From Lawsonibacter faecis (GTDB taxonomy: Bacteria; Bacillota; Clostridia; Oscillospirales; Oscillospiraceae): 64,000 nt of DNA. Below are positions 24,827 to 34,122 of this stretch, piece after piece; within the stretch, counting starts at the first letter, position 1, and each line of letters begins with the position of its first letter. The stretch lies in NCBI RefSeq assembly GCF_014287675.1, contig NZ_JACOPQ010000001.1, positions 372,001-436,000 of the forward strand. The letters run 5' to 3'. The translations under genes were made by a program, and so were the position numbers. The notes under the pieces were generated by a model. That model was not told where the DNA came from, ran no database searches, and saw only the letters and a program-made list of their open reading frames with translations.

Positions 24827-26908
24827 TTACGCCGCGGGGCGGGTGAAGGACAGGTGGAACCGGGCGCCGGGGTCGCCGATGAAGACGATGTAGCCCCCCT
24901 CGGGGAGGGCGACCGAGGCGTCTCCGTACATGACGGAGGAGGCGGCCACGCTGCCGTCGGCGTGATAGACGTAGAACCCGGCCTCTTCGGGCAGGGTGAC
25001 GGACATGGTCATACCGGCGGCGGCCCCCACCTCATACCAGCGGGCATAGCCGTCCGCCTGGATGGTGGAGTAGGCCCCCTCGCCGGCGAAGACGGGCTTC
25101 ACCTGGGCGGCGTCCATAAGAAGCTGACTGGGGGTGGCGATGTAAGTCACGCCGTCCTTTTCATAGATGGTCATGTCCTGGCTGTCCCGGCCGCCGCCGT
25201 TGGGCACCTGGAGCTCGCCGCGGGCATTGGCCCCGTCCACGATGCGCAGGGCGAGGTAATAGCCGGGGACCATCTTGGGCATCTCGGTCATGCCGTTGGA
25301 GCTGAAGAGGGCGGGCCAGAGCTGGGAGGTGTACTTCTCGCTCAGCAAAACCACGCCCATCGTCCCCATTCTGTCCCAGGACGCCTGCGCCTCAGCGCTG
25401 ACGGAATTCTCAGGCATCTTCTGAGCCGCATAGTTGGACACAGGCATGAGCCCCAGCCCCGGCAGGCTGGCGCAGGCCTTCTGGTAGAGGTAGGTCACGC
25501 CGTTGGTCTCTTCCACAAATTTCATCATGGCAGCGCCAGCGGCGTCCCGGAAGGAGCCGTCACTGAAGTAGGCGAAGGTCTGGGCGGGGGTGCTTGGATA
25601 GGTCAGGGAGTGGATGGTGAGGACGCCGTCGGCGGTGACGTCAACTTTCATCTGCTGGGCGTTGGAGCCGTAGTACCCGGAGTAATCCGCCAGCTCGGCG
25701 GGCATGTCGGCGCTCTCGGCGGCGGGGAGGGCGGGGAGGGTCTCGTCCACGCTCACGCCCTTCTCGGCCAGGGCGTCGATGAGCATCCGGGACGCGGCCA
25801 TCTCGTTATAGGTGGAGACGCCGCCGGAGGAGAGGACCGCCGCAGCCATGTTGTACTCGGGTATGACCACCAGCCCGGCGTGGTAGTAGAGGGTGTCGCC
25901 GCCCTTGGCCAGGGCCTGGATATCGCTCCAGGCAAAGGGGTAGTACTTCACGGCGTCCCAGCCCAGTCCGTAGGTGACTTGGTCCTCGTCGTCCTCGGCC
26001 CAGACGCCGTTTTTGTACTCGGGGGCGGCCATGGCCTTGAGGGACTTCTCGGAGAGCAGGCCCTTTCCGGTCAGCGCGCCGCCGAAGGCGGCCAGGTCGG
26101 AGGCGCTGGAATAGATGCCGCCGGTGCCCACCGTGCCCAGGCAGTCCTGGGGCAGAGCGCGGGTATCCGCGCCCTGGTAGATCCTCACCAGACGGGAGGC
26201 GTCGAACTCGTCCTGGGGGGCAAAGGTGTTTTGAAGGCCCGCCGGCTCAAAAATCTCTGTGCGCAGGTACGCGGGGAAGCTCTTTCCGGAGACCGCCTCC
26301 ACCACCAGCTCGGCCAGGGTGAAGCCGTCGTTGCAGTAGACGCTGAACGCGCCGGGGTCGGCCTTCAGGCGCTGGGTGGACAGCCGCTCCAGCAGGTCCT
26401 CAGCGGCGGAGCGGTCGTCGTCCGCGAAGAGCATGAAGTTCTGGTTGGAGGTACCCATCAGTCCGGAGGAGTGGTTGAGGAGCATTCGCACAGTGATGTC
26501 CTTGTACCGCTCGTCGGCCATCTTGAAGTCGGGCAGGTACTTGGTGACGGGACTGTCCAGATTGATCTTTCCGTCCTCCACCAGCTGCATGACGGCAACG
26601 GTGGTGTAAATTTTGCTGACGGAGCCGACGCCGTAGAGGTCGTCGTCCAGAATGGCGCGGTTCTCAGTCTTGGAGTAGACCCCCGCGTGGCCTGAGAGGG
26701 TGATCTCCCCATCCTCCCACACGGCGTAGGAGATGGCGCTGGCCCCGCCGTACTGGGCGGCATAGGCCGCTGCCTGGGCGGCGGACTCCTCCCGGGTCAG
26801 GGGGGCGGTCTCCGCCGGGGCCGTATCCTCCGCGGCCAGGGCGGGGACGGCCAGGCTCAGCGCCAATGCCGCGCTCAGCGCCAGGGCGCCCAAACGTTTT
26901 TTCCACAT
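24827..26908 (-). CDS. Large secreted class-C beta-lactamase-like serine hydrolase
   Basis: A 693-residue exported protein: signal peptide (residues 1-25, ...AVPALA), then a beta-lactamase/transpeptidase-like domain with the nucleophile motif SVSK at residues 96-99 and YCN further on (VYCNDGF). A ~300-residue C-terminal extension without a recognised fold follows. Family members (PBP4*/AmpC-like) act as D-aminopeptidases, esterases or peptidoglycan enzymes rather than resistance enzymes. ATG 26908 is chosen because GGAAGAGAG lies upstream and the signal peptide then starts at once. Confidence 0.87.
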   Translation of the reverse strand: MWKKRLGALALSAALALSLAVPALAAEDTAPAETAPLTREESAAQAAAYAAQYGGASAISYAVWEDGEITLSGHAGVYSKTENRAILDDDLYGVGSVSKIYTTVAVMQLVEDGKINLDSPVTKYLPDFKMADERYKDITVRMLLNHSSGLMGTSNQNFMLFADDDRSAAEDLLERLSTQRLKADPGAFSVYCNDGFTLAELVVEAVSGKSFPAYLRTEIFEPAGLQNTFAPQDEFDASRLVRIYQGADTRALPQDCLGTVGTGGIYSSASDLAAFGGALTGKGLLSEKSLKAMAAPEYKNGVWAEDDEDQVTYGLGWDAVKYYPFAWSDIQALAKGGDTLYYHAGLVVIPEYNMAAAVLSSGGVSTYNEMAASRMLIDALAEKGVSVDETLPALPAAESADMPAELADYSGYYGSNAQQMKVDVTADGVLTIHSLTYPSTPAQTFAYFSDGSFRDAAGAAMMKFVEETNGVTYLYQKACASLPGLGLMPVSNYAAQKMPENSVSAEAQASWDRMGTMGVVLLSEKYTSQLWPALFSSNGMTEMPKMVPGYYLALRIVDGANARGELQVPNGGGRDSQDMTIYEKDGVTYIATPSQLLMDAAQVKPVFAGEGAYSTIQADGYARWYEVGAAAGMTMSVTLPEEAGFYVYHADGSVAASSVMYGDASVALPEGGYIVFIGDPGARFHLSFTRPAA

Positions 26909-27194
26909 AAGTCTCTCTTCCTTTCTCAATCGGGCCTGTTTGTTTTGAGGCTCAAACTTATTGTATCGCACGCGGAGGCAAAGTCAACTTAAAAATGCAT
27001 TAAGAATTCACCCTCCTGTTGTTCCACCATATACCTTCCACCTGGTGAAAGGTCAAGGGCTGCAAAAAATTTTTGAACTTTTTCTGCTTTAGTGTAACAA
27101 ATCGTCCCTCCAAATCGTCTATATAATAGAAGCCCCGCTTCGGAAAGGACACCTGGGACGCGGCCCGCAGCCGCCCCGAGAGGAGGATCGCCCC
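26909..27194. other. Divergent intergenic region
   Basis: This AT-rich gap separates the serine hydrolase and the PH-like protein. TATAAT at about 27121 is a plausible -10 for the plus-strand gene. Nothing else is recognised. Confidence 0.4.
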
Positions 27195-27674
27195 GTGAGA
27201 AAGGAACAGCAGCTCTACCGGAAGTACGCCCCGGCGCGTTTTTGCGTCCTGTGCCTGTGCTGCGGCCTTGCCGCGTTCTGGCTTGCGCGTACTCTGGGTA
27301 TCGATCCCCGGCTCCTGCTCCCCCTCGTCCTGGCCGTGCCGGCAGCGTCCCTTCCCTACTATGCCATCTCCTGGACCTACCGCTGTGAGGGAGACCAGCT
27401 TCTGGTCTTCCAGGGGCGGGGCGGACACGAGCGGCCCTGCCTCGCCATCTCCTCCGGGGACATTCTCTCCTGCGGCGTTTACCTCCCCGGCCAGCTCTCC
27501 GCGAGGCAGGCCAGCCGGGTGACCAGGGCCCACCTGTTCCTGGACCCAAGGAGCAAGCGCTATCTGCTCTACCGACTGAGCGGCGGCGGCACCGGTATCC
27601 TGATCTTCTCCCCGGACAGGGCCATGCAGGAGTCCTTTATTCAGGAGTGCTGGATTTTCCGGGCGTCCGCCTAG
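27195..27674 (+). CDS. Membrane protein with PH-like (YdbS/bPH2-type) domain
   Basis: A 159-residue protein. Two hydrophobic helices (about residues 16-35 and 39-58) precede a beta-rich stretch (WTYRCEGDQLLVFQGRGG, then SRVTRAHLFLDP) typical of bacterial PH-like membrane proteins. GTG 27195 has GGAGG eight bases upstream. Function unknown. It is followed by a 199-base gap and the LtaS-like gene. Confidence 0.6.
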   Translation: MRKEQQLYRKYAPARFCVLCLCCGLAAFWLARTLGIDPRLLLPLVLAVPAASLPYYAISWTYRCEGDQLLVFQGRGGHERPCLAISSGDILSCGVYLPGQLSARQASRVTRAHLFLDPRSKRYLLYRLSGGGTGILIFSPDRAMQESFIQECWIFRASA

Positions 27675-27873
27675 TCCCGCCCCCCCCGGTCATAAAAACT
27701 TCACAAATTCTTTTGATTTTTTCTCTTGTTTCCAATGTAAAATCGGGGTATTCTTTCAGTCGCCCCCACGTAATATGGAGGTTGAAGAATCCGCTTCATC
27801 TGCCGTTCGGCGGCAGTCAAAATTCCGGGGGCGGCGCCGCCGCCCCCTCGCTTTGTTTTAAAGAGGATATGGA

Positions 27874-29892
27874 ATGGAAAAATTAGCGCCTTTTCGCAGT
27901 ACGCGAACCACCGCCGGACGGGGCGCCCTCCCCGGCTGGCTCTGGAAGCGCGGCCTGATTCTGGCCGCGATAATCTTTGCCGCCGCCTGGGCGGGGCTCA
28001 CCGCTTTCGGCTTCGTCTGGTGGCAGGCGGGACTCTGGGCCGCCGCGCTGGCCCTGCCCGTCCCGGTCCGGCTCCGGCTGGGCGGGGGGGTGGGCGCAAT
28101 CCTATCCCGGGCCTTCTGGGCCGCGGGGCCCTTCCTGGGCTACTGCCTGGTGGAGGTCCTCAATTGGAACAACCCCTTTACCAGCTTTACCCCCCTTCAG
28201 GTGTGCCTGAATCTGGCGTTTTACTATCTGGCGGCCTTTCTCATCTGGCTGATATGCGGGCGGCGGAACCTGAGCTGCGGCATTGCGGCCGCCCTCTTCT
28301 GGATGCTGGGCATGGCCAACCACTATGTCATCAACTTCCGGGGCCGCACCATCTTTCCCGGGGACCTGCTGACCCTGGGCACCGCGGCCAACGTGGCCTC
28401 CAACTACCGCTATGATTTCGACAGGACCCAGATGCTCACCTGCCTGGTGCTGGCAATTTTTCTGCTGGTGCTGCTGGCCCTGCCCCGGCAGGAGCGCCGC
28501 GCCCGGCCCCGGCTCCGCTCCGCGCTTCCGGCGGGGCTGGCGGGAGCCGCCTTCCTGGCGGTCTTCTTCGGCACTCCCTTCCTCTCCACTGTCGGGGTGG
28601 AGCCGTCCATGTGGACCACCCGGGGCAACGGCTTCGTGCTCAACTTCTCGGTCTGCCTGCGGTACAGCAGTGTGGGCGAGCCGGATGGGTACTCCCAGGA
28701 GGCGCTCAGCCGGATTGCCGGCGGCGTGGACGCCGCCGGCGTGCCCACGGTGGGCACGGGGACGGGGACGGACGACACCCAGCCGGTAAACGTCATCGTG
28801 ATTATGAACGAGTCCCTCTCCGACCTGACGGAGACCTTTGGCCTGGAGACTAACCAGGACCCCATGCCCTTTATCCACTCCCTCACCGAGAACACCGTCA
28901 AGGGCACGGCCTACGCCTCGGTCTTCGGCGGCACCACCGCCAACTCGGAGTATGAGTTCCTCACCGGGAATACCACCGCCTTCCTCCCCGCCGGGACGGT
29001 GCCCTACCACCTCTACGTCAAGGAGGGGTCCGAATCCCTGGTCGCCCAGATGAACGCGCTGGGGTATACCAGCGTCGCCATGCACCCCTACTACTCCTCC
29101 GGCTGGAACCGGGTGGCGGTCTATGGGGATTTGGGGTTCGACCGCTGGCTCTTTCTGGACGACTTTACCGACCGGGAGACCTATCGCGGGTATGTGACCG
29201 ACCGGTCCAACTATGAAAATCTCATCCGCCTCTACGAGGAGAAGGACGAGGGCGAGCCCCTCTTTCTCTTCAACGTCACCATGCAGAACCACAGCGGTTA
29301 CTCCGTGCCCTGGACCACGCTGCCCAGGGAGGTCTGGCTCACGGGGGACATGAAGGGGCGCTTTTCCACCGTGGACCAGTACCTGAGCCTGGTGTACCAG
29401 AGCGACAGGGCCTTCGAGTACTTGGTGGACTACTTCTCCCGGGTGGAGGAGCCCACCATGATTCTCATGTACGGCGACCACCAGCCCCAGGTGGCCACCA
29501 ATTTCTACACCGAGCTGCTGGGGTCCTCCCCCACGGCGGCTCAGGCCCAGAAAAAGCAGGCGGTGCCCTTTGTCCTGTGGGCCAATTACGATATCCCGGA
29601 GCAGGAGGGTGTGGAGACCTCCATCAACTACCTCTCCTCCCTGCTTATGGAGACGGCGCGCCTGCCCATGACCGGCTATCAGCAGTTTCTGAGCGGGCTC
29701 AGCGAGACCGTCCCCGCCGTCAACGCGGTGGGGTATATGGACACCGACGGGAGCTGGCACGAAAACCTCTCGGAGCTGTCCCAGACGGCCCGGGATGCCC
29801 TGGGGAAATATCAGATTTTACAGTATAACGAGCTTTTTGACGACCGGGAGAACCGGCTGGAGGACTTTTTCTTCCTGCCGGGCAGGTCATGA
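27874..29892 (+). CDS. LTA synthase family sulfatase (phosphoglycerol transferase-like)
   Basis: A 672-residue polytopic protein: five or so N-terminal helices (residues about 25-220), then an extracellular alkaline-phosphatase-superfamily domain. Metal/catalytic features include E313 in IVIMNESLSDL, the nucleophile Thr355 in GGTTANSEYEF (aligned to LtaS GKTSDSE), and D535-H536 in YGDHQP. The family polymerises glycerol-phosphate from phosphatidylglycerol or modifies glycans with phosphoglycerol. ATG 27874 follows AAAGAGG. A strong terminator follows. Confidence 0.9.
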   Translation: MEKLAPFRSTRTTAGRGALPGWLWKRGLILAAIIFAAAWAGLTAFGFVWWQAGLWAAALALPVPVRLRLGGGVGAILSRAFWAAGPFLGYCLVEVLNWNNPFTSFTPLQVCLNLAFYYLAAFLIWLICGRRNLSCGIAAALFWMLGMANHYVINFRGRTIFPGDLLTLGTAANVASNYRYDFDRTQMLTCLVLAIFLLVLLALPRQERRARPRLRSALPAGLAGAAFLAVFFGTPFLSTVGVEPSMWTTRGNGFVLNFSVCLRYSSVGEPDGYSQEALSRIAGGVDAAGVPTVGTGTGTDDTQPVNVIVIMNESLSDLTETFGLETNQDPMPFIHSLTENTVKGTAYASVFGGTTANSEYEFLTGNTTAFLPAGTVPYHLYVKEGSESLVAQMNALGYTSVAMHPYYSSGWNRVAVYGDLGFDRWLFLDDFTDRETYRGYVTDRSNYENLIRLYEEKDEGEPLFLFNVTMQNHSGYSVPWTTLPREVWLTGDMKGRFSTVDQYLSLVYQSDRAFEYLVDYFSRVEEPTMILMYGDHQPQVATNFYTELLGSSPTAAQAQKKQAVPFVLWANYDIPEQEGVETSINYLSSLLMETARLPMTGYQQFLSGLSETVPAVNAVGYMDTDGSWHENLSELSQTARDALGKYQILQYNELFDDRENRLEDFFFLPGRS

Positions 29893-29894
29893 AA

Positions 29895-29938
29895 GCAGCC
29901 GCGGAACGGCCCCCTCACCGTTCCGCGGCTGCTTTTTT
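29895..29938 (+). terminator. Intrinsic terminator after the LtaS-like gene
   Basis: Arms 29895-29909 and 29918-29932, 8-base loop, followed by TTTTTTAT. Confidence 0.92.
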
Positions 29939-30157
29939 ATATTTTGATCGGCAAGAGCGGCCTTCGAGCAAATGTTACCCGGCAAGTCTTGCTACCGGCT
30001 GCGTTTCTCCGGGTGCTCAATGGCCGCCGTCGGTGCAATTTTTTATTATTATCTCTCATTTTTATTAGCGTTGGCTGGTTCCCAGTACCTCTGCAATATC
30101 AGCATAAAGTAAATCCCTGTCTTCACGCAAAGTACGAAGCCCATAAAATATATGTTA

Positions 30158-30502
30158 TTATTTCCCAACCAACGCAAAGGCTTCAAACACCTTGTTTAAA
30201 ATATCTTTTGCAATTTTAAATTGTTCTGGCGCTAAGCGTTTCATGCGTCCAGCAAGTAATTCTGCCTCACTGTTCTCATCCGGAGATTCAAAAAGTATCC
30301 TATCGCTCGAAATAGATAAGGTCTCGCATATTTTTTGTAGTGTGGTCAGGGAAATGCCAACCGCACCGCGCTCAATTGCAGAGATGTTTTTTGCGCTCAA
30401 CGAGAGCAATTCCGCAAATTTTTCCTGTGTCAGTCCCGCCTTCTCCCTGGCATTTTTGATTCGTTCTCCAACCTTTATATTTATATCCTTTTTCTCTTTC
30501 AT
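30158..30502 (-). CDS. Cro/C1-type HTH regulator (114 aa)
   Basis: A 114-residue XRE-family protein: helix-turn-helix at about residues 12-66 (IKNAREKAGLTQEKFAELLS, then AKNISAIERG), followed by a short helical tail. AAAGGTGG lies before ATG 30502. It is AT-rich and surrounded by GC-rich genes. It belongs to a cluster of three XRE genes on the same strand, suggesting a horizontally acquired regulatory islet. Target unknown. Confidence 0.82.
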   Translation of the reverse strand: MKEKKDINIKVGERIKNAREKAGLTQEKFAELLSLSAKNISAIERGAVGISLTTLQKICETLSISSDRILFESPDENSEAELLAGRMKRLAPEQFKIAKDILNKVFEAFALVGK

Positions 30503-30563
30503 TCAACAACACCACCTTTTAGCATTAGTTTATGTAATGCTGATAGAAAGGGGTTGGTAAATA

Positions 30564-30660
30564 ATGAGGACTTGGGACGATCTTTTGCAGGATATGGGCT
30601 ATGCCCGCAGGCGTGCGCAGAGATTCTGGCGCGGGCGGAGACCTTCGCGGATGGAGCTGC
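30564..30660 (+). pseudogene. Duplicated 5' fragment of the gene at 31386
   Basis: About 80 bases from GGGACGATCTTTTGCAGGAT to CTTCGCGGA are nearly identical to 31399-31479 (two or three differences). The homology stops exactly where the XRE gene segment begins. The fragment starts ATGAGGACTTGG... with GGGG upstream and shares the same apparent frameshift as the longer copy. It is a remnant, not a functional gene. Confidence 0.75.
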
Positions 30661-30662
30661 GC

Positions 30663-30905
30663 TCATTTCACTTCCTGTTCCAGATCATTAAACTCAGAAG
30701 TATTAAAAAACTCTCCGAGTGTAATCCCTAGTCCATCACAGATCATTTTAATCGTCAATAACTTGGGATTCTGGCTTTTCCCATAAAGAATGTTTTTCAC
30801 AGAGGAAGGAGGTAATGCCGAAACTGTTGCAAGGGCGTTAATTGTGAGACCATGTTCCTCACATAATCTTAGAATACGATTTTTAACAGCCTGTATCGTG
30901 TCCAT
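30663..30905 (-). CDS. Cro/C1-type HTH regulator (80 aa)
   Basis: An 80-residue XRE protein almost wholly made of the helix-turn-helix (VKNRILRLCEEHGLTINALA, SSVKNILYGKS). ATG 30905 has AAAGGTG six bases upstream and is preferred to longer starts at 30935/30956. It lies just downstream of a sister gene (31% or so similar by eye) at 30963, so the pair may have arisen by duplication. Low GC. Confidence 0.8.
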   Translation of the reverse strand: MDTIQAVKNRILRLCEEHGLTINALATVSALPPSSVKNILYGKSQNPKLLTIKMICDGLGITLGEFFNTSEFNDLEQEVK

Positions 30906-30962
30906 TACACGCACCTTTTTATTTTCTTCTCTCATGTTTATGGGGTCGCTGGTCACCTTCTC

Positions 30963-31223
30963 CTATTCGTCATCCTCAGCTGAATCTTCCTCAAAAGTCA
31001 TTTCATTCATCTCTTTAAAATCAAGGAATTCCGATACTGTCATATTAAGTCCATAGGCAATCTTGTGTAGTGTCATAATACGAGGATTTCTTGAAACTCC
31101 ACGGACGATATTATCGACCGTGGACTGATTGACGCCACTCATACTCGCAAGTTTATTAATTGCAATACCACGTGCATTGCACAAATCCAAAATGCGCTTA
31201 GCAATCACTTCATTATACGTCAT
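30963..31223 (-). CDS. Cro/C1-type HTH regulator (86 aa)
   Basis: An 86-residue XRE protein with HTH GIAINKLASMSGVNQSTVDN and an acidic C-terminal tail (EEDSAEDDE). It is the first of two adjacent XRE genes on minus. Two copies of an 18-base near-palindrome lie just upstream (31280-31297, 31328-31345) and are candidate operators for this regulator. Low GC relative to the window. Confidence 0.8.
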   Translation of the reverse strand: MTYNEVIAKRILDLCNARGIAINKLASMSGVNQSTVDNIVRGVSRNPRIMTLHKIAYGLNMTVSEFLDFKEMNEMTFEEDSAEDDE

Positions 31224-31279
31224 AACCGCCCCTGCCCGCTTTCTCTATTTTTATCATCGTAACAGAGAAAACAGGCCAG

Positions 31280-31345
31280 ATTACCCATATATAGGTTGAC
31301 TTATCACCCAAAGGCTGGTAGTTTGTAATTACCCATATATAGGTT
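31280..31345. repeat. Two direct copies of an 18-base near-palindrome (candidate operators)
   Basis: ATTACCCATATATAGGTT is present at 31280-31297 and 31328-31345, 48 bases apart. The core ACCCATATATAGGT is palindromic except for one pair. They lie between the XRE genes (minus) and the disrupted plus-strand gene, positioned to control either. Confidence 0.7.
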
Positions 31346-31385
31346 ATCCAGTTTAATGCCTTTTACAGGCATAGGGGGTAAAAAC

Positions 31386-31995
31386 GTGGAAAAAACCTGG
31401 GACGATCTTTTGCAGGATATGGGCTATGCCCGCAGGCGTGCGCAGAGATTCTGGCGCGGGCGGAGGCCCTCGCGGAGCGAGGGCGCATCATGCGCAACCG
31501 GCGCTGTGAGGAGGCGGGATTCACCGCCCTCCTGGGCGCAGAGACGGGGCAGGCGGATTTGGAGGAGGCCTTGGAGCGCGCCCTGCGGGAGACCGCCGGA
31601 GACTATTACTGCCCCGCTCCGGGCGGGTTCTGATTCTGGCCGACCGCCTGTACGCCCAGGCTCTGGCCCTGCAGTATTTTCTGTTCCGCTGTACAGCCCT
31701 GGACGTGGCCGGGGTGGCATGGGACGGGAACAGCGCGGAGCGTCTTCTTGCCGGGGGACCGGCGGGCCTGCTGATTATGGCGGGTCTGCAGGAGGACGAC
31801 GGCAGCTATGACCTCATCCCCGACCTGCAGAGCAGATTCGGCGCCCGCTCCCTGCTGTGGGCCGGTCAGGACCGTTCCACGGCCCTCGTCTGCACAGAGA
31901 AGAAGATTACCTGCCGCTGCGACCGCCACGCCCCCTTCCCGCTCCTGGTCTCTTTCATCATCAGAACGCTCCCACGGCCGGCCCGCAGGATATGA
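31386..31995 (+). pseudogene. Frameshifted gene of unknown function
   Basis: Three consecutive frames together look like one protein. Frame 1 starts at GTG 31386 (EKTWDDLLQDMGYARRRAQ). After 31444 the protein-like frame shifts by one base (EILARAEALAERGRIMRNRR, to a stop at 31631). From about 31621 a third frame continues (GRVLILADRLYAQALALQYF ... to the stop at 31995). A one-base loss in GCGCAG(G)AGATT would rejoin the first two. Composition is that of the host (GC-rich). I do not recognise the family. Confidence 0.6.
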
Positions 31996-32005
31996 GGTGG
32001 GGGCG

Positions 32006-32047
32006 AAAAAACGCGGCGCATACGGCAGAGCTGCCGTATGCGCCGCG
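32006..32047 (-). terminator. Terminator of the aroF-tyrA operon
   Basis: Perfect 17-base arms (32012-32028, 32031-32047) followed on minus by TTTTTT (32006-32011), just after the tyrA stop. Confidence 0.9.
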
Positions 32048-32051
32048 GGGG

Positions 32052-32918
32052 TTATTCCAGGGTCAGGGTGTCCGGCCCCTCCAGGTCCATCCGCCGCTTG
32101 CGCCCGGCGGAGTGGGCCAGCTTGTCCGAGAGGGCCTTGACATCCCCGGAGGCCAGGGCCTCCCGGTAGGCGTGGAGGTTCTCCTCCAGGCGGTCCACCG
32201 CCGAGAGCAGGGCGGGGGAATTCATGGAGAAGAGCTCGGTCCAGAGGGACACGTCCAGCGCCGCCACCCGGGTGCAGCCCCGGAAGGAGCTGCCCTCAAA
32301 GCCCTTGCAGGCAAAGAGCTGCTCGTCGTCGCAGACCGAGAGGGCGATGATGTGCATCATCTGGCTGGTGTAGGCCAGGATGGCGTCGTGCTCCTCCGGG
32401 GTGGTCTTCACCACGTCCTTACAGCCGATGTACGCCCCCATGCGCTCCATGAGGGAAACGTGCTCCGGGGTGCTGGACGGGCGGGGTGTGAGAATCAGGT
32501 GGGACTTCTGAAACATCTCGGCGAAGGCGTGCTCAATGCCGGAGAACTCGGTGCCCGCCATGGGGTGACAGCCGATGAAGTCCACGCCCTCCGGCAGAAT
32601 CTCCGCCCCGGCCATGATGGAGGTCTTCACACCGCAGACGTCGGTGACCAGGCTGCCGGGCTTGAACACGTCCCGGTACTCCCCCAGAAAACGGACGATG
32701 CCCCGGGGGTGGAGACAGAGGACGGTCACGTCGGCCCGGGGGACGACCTCCATGGCGTCGGCGGTAACGGCGTCACCCACGCCGTGCTCTGCTGCGAAGC
32801 GCAGGGTGGGCTGGGACACATCCACGCCCACAATCTCAAAATCCTCAAAGCCCTTCAGCGCCAGGGCCAGCGACCCGCCGATGAGACCCAGGCCCACGAC
32901 GGCGATGGTTTTTTTCAT
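32052..32918 (-). CDS. tyrA: Prephenate dehydrogenase
   Basis: A 288-residue NAD(P)-dependent enzyme of tyrosine biosynthesis. The Rossmann motif AVVGLGLIGGSLALAL is at residues 6-21, VDVSQ ends beta-2, and the substrate site shows GCHPMAGTEFSGI. No C-terminal ACT domain, so feedback control must come from elsewhere. ATG 32918 follows GGAGGTCATCACC. It is downstream of aroF, 92 bases apart, and presumably under the same attenuator. Confidence 0.93.
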   Translation of the reverse strand: MKKTIAVVGLGLIGGSLALALKGFEDFEIVGVDVSQPTLRFAAEHGVGDAVTADAMEVVPRADVTVLCLHPRGIVRFLGEYRDVFKPGSLVTDVCGVKTSIMAGAEILPEGVDFIGCHPMAGTEFSGIEHAFAEMFQKSHLILTPRPSSTPEHVSLMERMGAYIGCKDVVKTTPEEHDAILAYTSQMMHIIALSVCDDEQLFACKGFEGSSFRGCTRVAALDVSLWTELFSMNSPALLSAVDRLEENLHAYREALASGDVKALSDKLAHSAGRKRRMDLEGPDTLTLE

Positions 32919-33010
32919 GGTGATGACCTCCAGACGAAAAATGCTGCGGGTTGACTTCGGCGGGGCAGGCCCCCATCCAGCGGGGGGCCTGGTTCCCGCC
33001 CGGCCTCTTC

Positions 33011-34027
33011 CTACACGCTCCGGCCCACGCAGGCGGCGATGGTGCCCACCTTGCCCATCAGGTCCCCGAACTGGGCGGGCGTGATGGACTGGGCGCCGTC
33101 GCACAGGGCGTTCTTGGGGTCGTTGTGGACCTCCACAATGAGGCCGTCGGCCCCGGCGGCGATGGCCGCCAGGCTCATCCGCTCCACCATCCAGGCCTTG
33201 CCGCAGGCGTGGGAGGGGTCCACCACCACGGGGAGGTGGCACATCTGCTTCACCGCCAGCACGGCGGAGAGGTCCAGGGTGTTGCGGGTGTAGGTCTCAA
33301 AGGTGCGGATGCCCCGCTCGCAGAGGATCACGTTGGGGTTGCCCCCGGCCAGAATGTACTCGGCGGACATGATCCACTCCTCAATGGTGGAGGAGAGGCC
33401 CCGCTTCAGCAGGATGGGCTTGCTGGTCCTGCCCACCTTTTTCAAAAGGTCGAAGTTCTGCATATTCCGCGCGCCTATTTGAATCACGTCCACGCACTCC
33501 TCGAAGAGGGGGAGCTGGTCGGCGCTCATCAATTCCGTGACGATGGGCAGGCCGGTGGCCTCCCGGGCCTCCATCAGGAAGTCGATGCCCTTGGTGCCCA
33601 TGCCCTGAAAGGCGTAGGGCGAGGTGCGGGGCTTGTAGGCCCCGCCCCGGAGGGCGGAGGCCCCGGCGGTCTTCACGTCCCGGGCCACGCCGGTGATCTG
33701 CTCCTGGCTCTCCACCGAGCAGGGGCCGGCGATGACGGCCAGCTTCTGCCCGCCCACGCGCACGCCCGGGCCTATTTCAATCACCGAGTCATCGGGGTGG
33801 AACTTGCGGTTGGCCTTCTTGAAGGGCTCGCTGACCCGCATCACCCGCTCCACGCCGGGGAGTTGGGAGAGAAACTCCTCATCCAGACGGCTGGCGTCGC
33901 CCTCGGCGCCCAGAATCGTGGTCTCGCTGCCCCTGGACACCATCACCTTGACGCCGCCCGCCTCCATGCTGCGGACAGCCTCCTCCATCTGCTCCAGGGT
34001 GAAATTCTGCTTTAAAATGACTACCAT
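33011..34027 (-). CDS. aroF: 3-deoxy-7-phosphoheptulonate (DAHP) synthase, type I-beta
   Basis: A 338-residue enzyme condensing PEP with erythrose-4-phosphate, first step of the shikimate pathway. Residues 1-~75 form the ferredoxin-like regulatory domain found in Tyr/Phe-inhibited enzymes. The barrel shows IAGPCSVES, GGAYKPRTSPYAFQG, QIGARNMQNF and VVDPSHACGK. ATG 34027 is the family-consistent start. It lies behind a leader with a Tyr/Phe-rich peptide and an intrinsic terminator, and before tyrA. Confidence 0.95.
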   Translation of the reverse strand: MVVILKQNFTLEQMEEAVRSMEAGGVKVMVSRGSETTILGAEGDASRLDEEFLSQLPGVERVMRVSEPFKKANRKFHPDDSVIEIGPGVRVGGQKLAVIAGPCSVESQEQITGVARDVKTAGASALRGGAYKPRTSPYAFQGMGTKGIDFLMEAREATGLPIVTELMSADQLPLFEECVDVIQIGARNMQNFDLLKKVGRTSKPILLKRGLSSTIEEWIMSAEYILAGGNPNVILCERGIRTFETYTRNTLDLSAVLAVKQMCHLPVVVDPSHACGKAWMVERMSLAAIAAGADGLIVEVHNDPKNALCDGAQSITPAQFGDLMGKVGTIAACVGRSV

Positions 34028-34122
34028 ATTGACGCTCCCTTTCTGTCGAACGATTTCCTTCGCCCTGCAAGCCCCGCTCCGGTCCAAGCTCCCCTGTTCG
34101 GCGGCTCGGCGCTTCTGCAAAC

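Noticed and set aside
24659..26695. 678-codon plus-strand frame opposite the serine hydrolase
   Set aside because: Antisense shadow. The minus-strand gene has signal peptide, SVSK and YCN motifs and a proper ribosome site.
27000..27533. Minus-strand frames overlapping the PH-like membrane protein
   Set aside because: No hydrophobic or domain pattern. The plus-strand product has helices and a good ribosome site.
28102..29760. 552-codon minus-strand frame opposite the LtaS-like gene
   Set aside because: Antisense shadow of a gene with clear sulfatase metal and nucleophile motifs.
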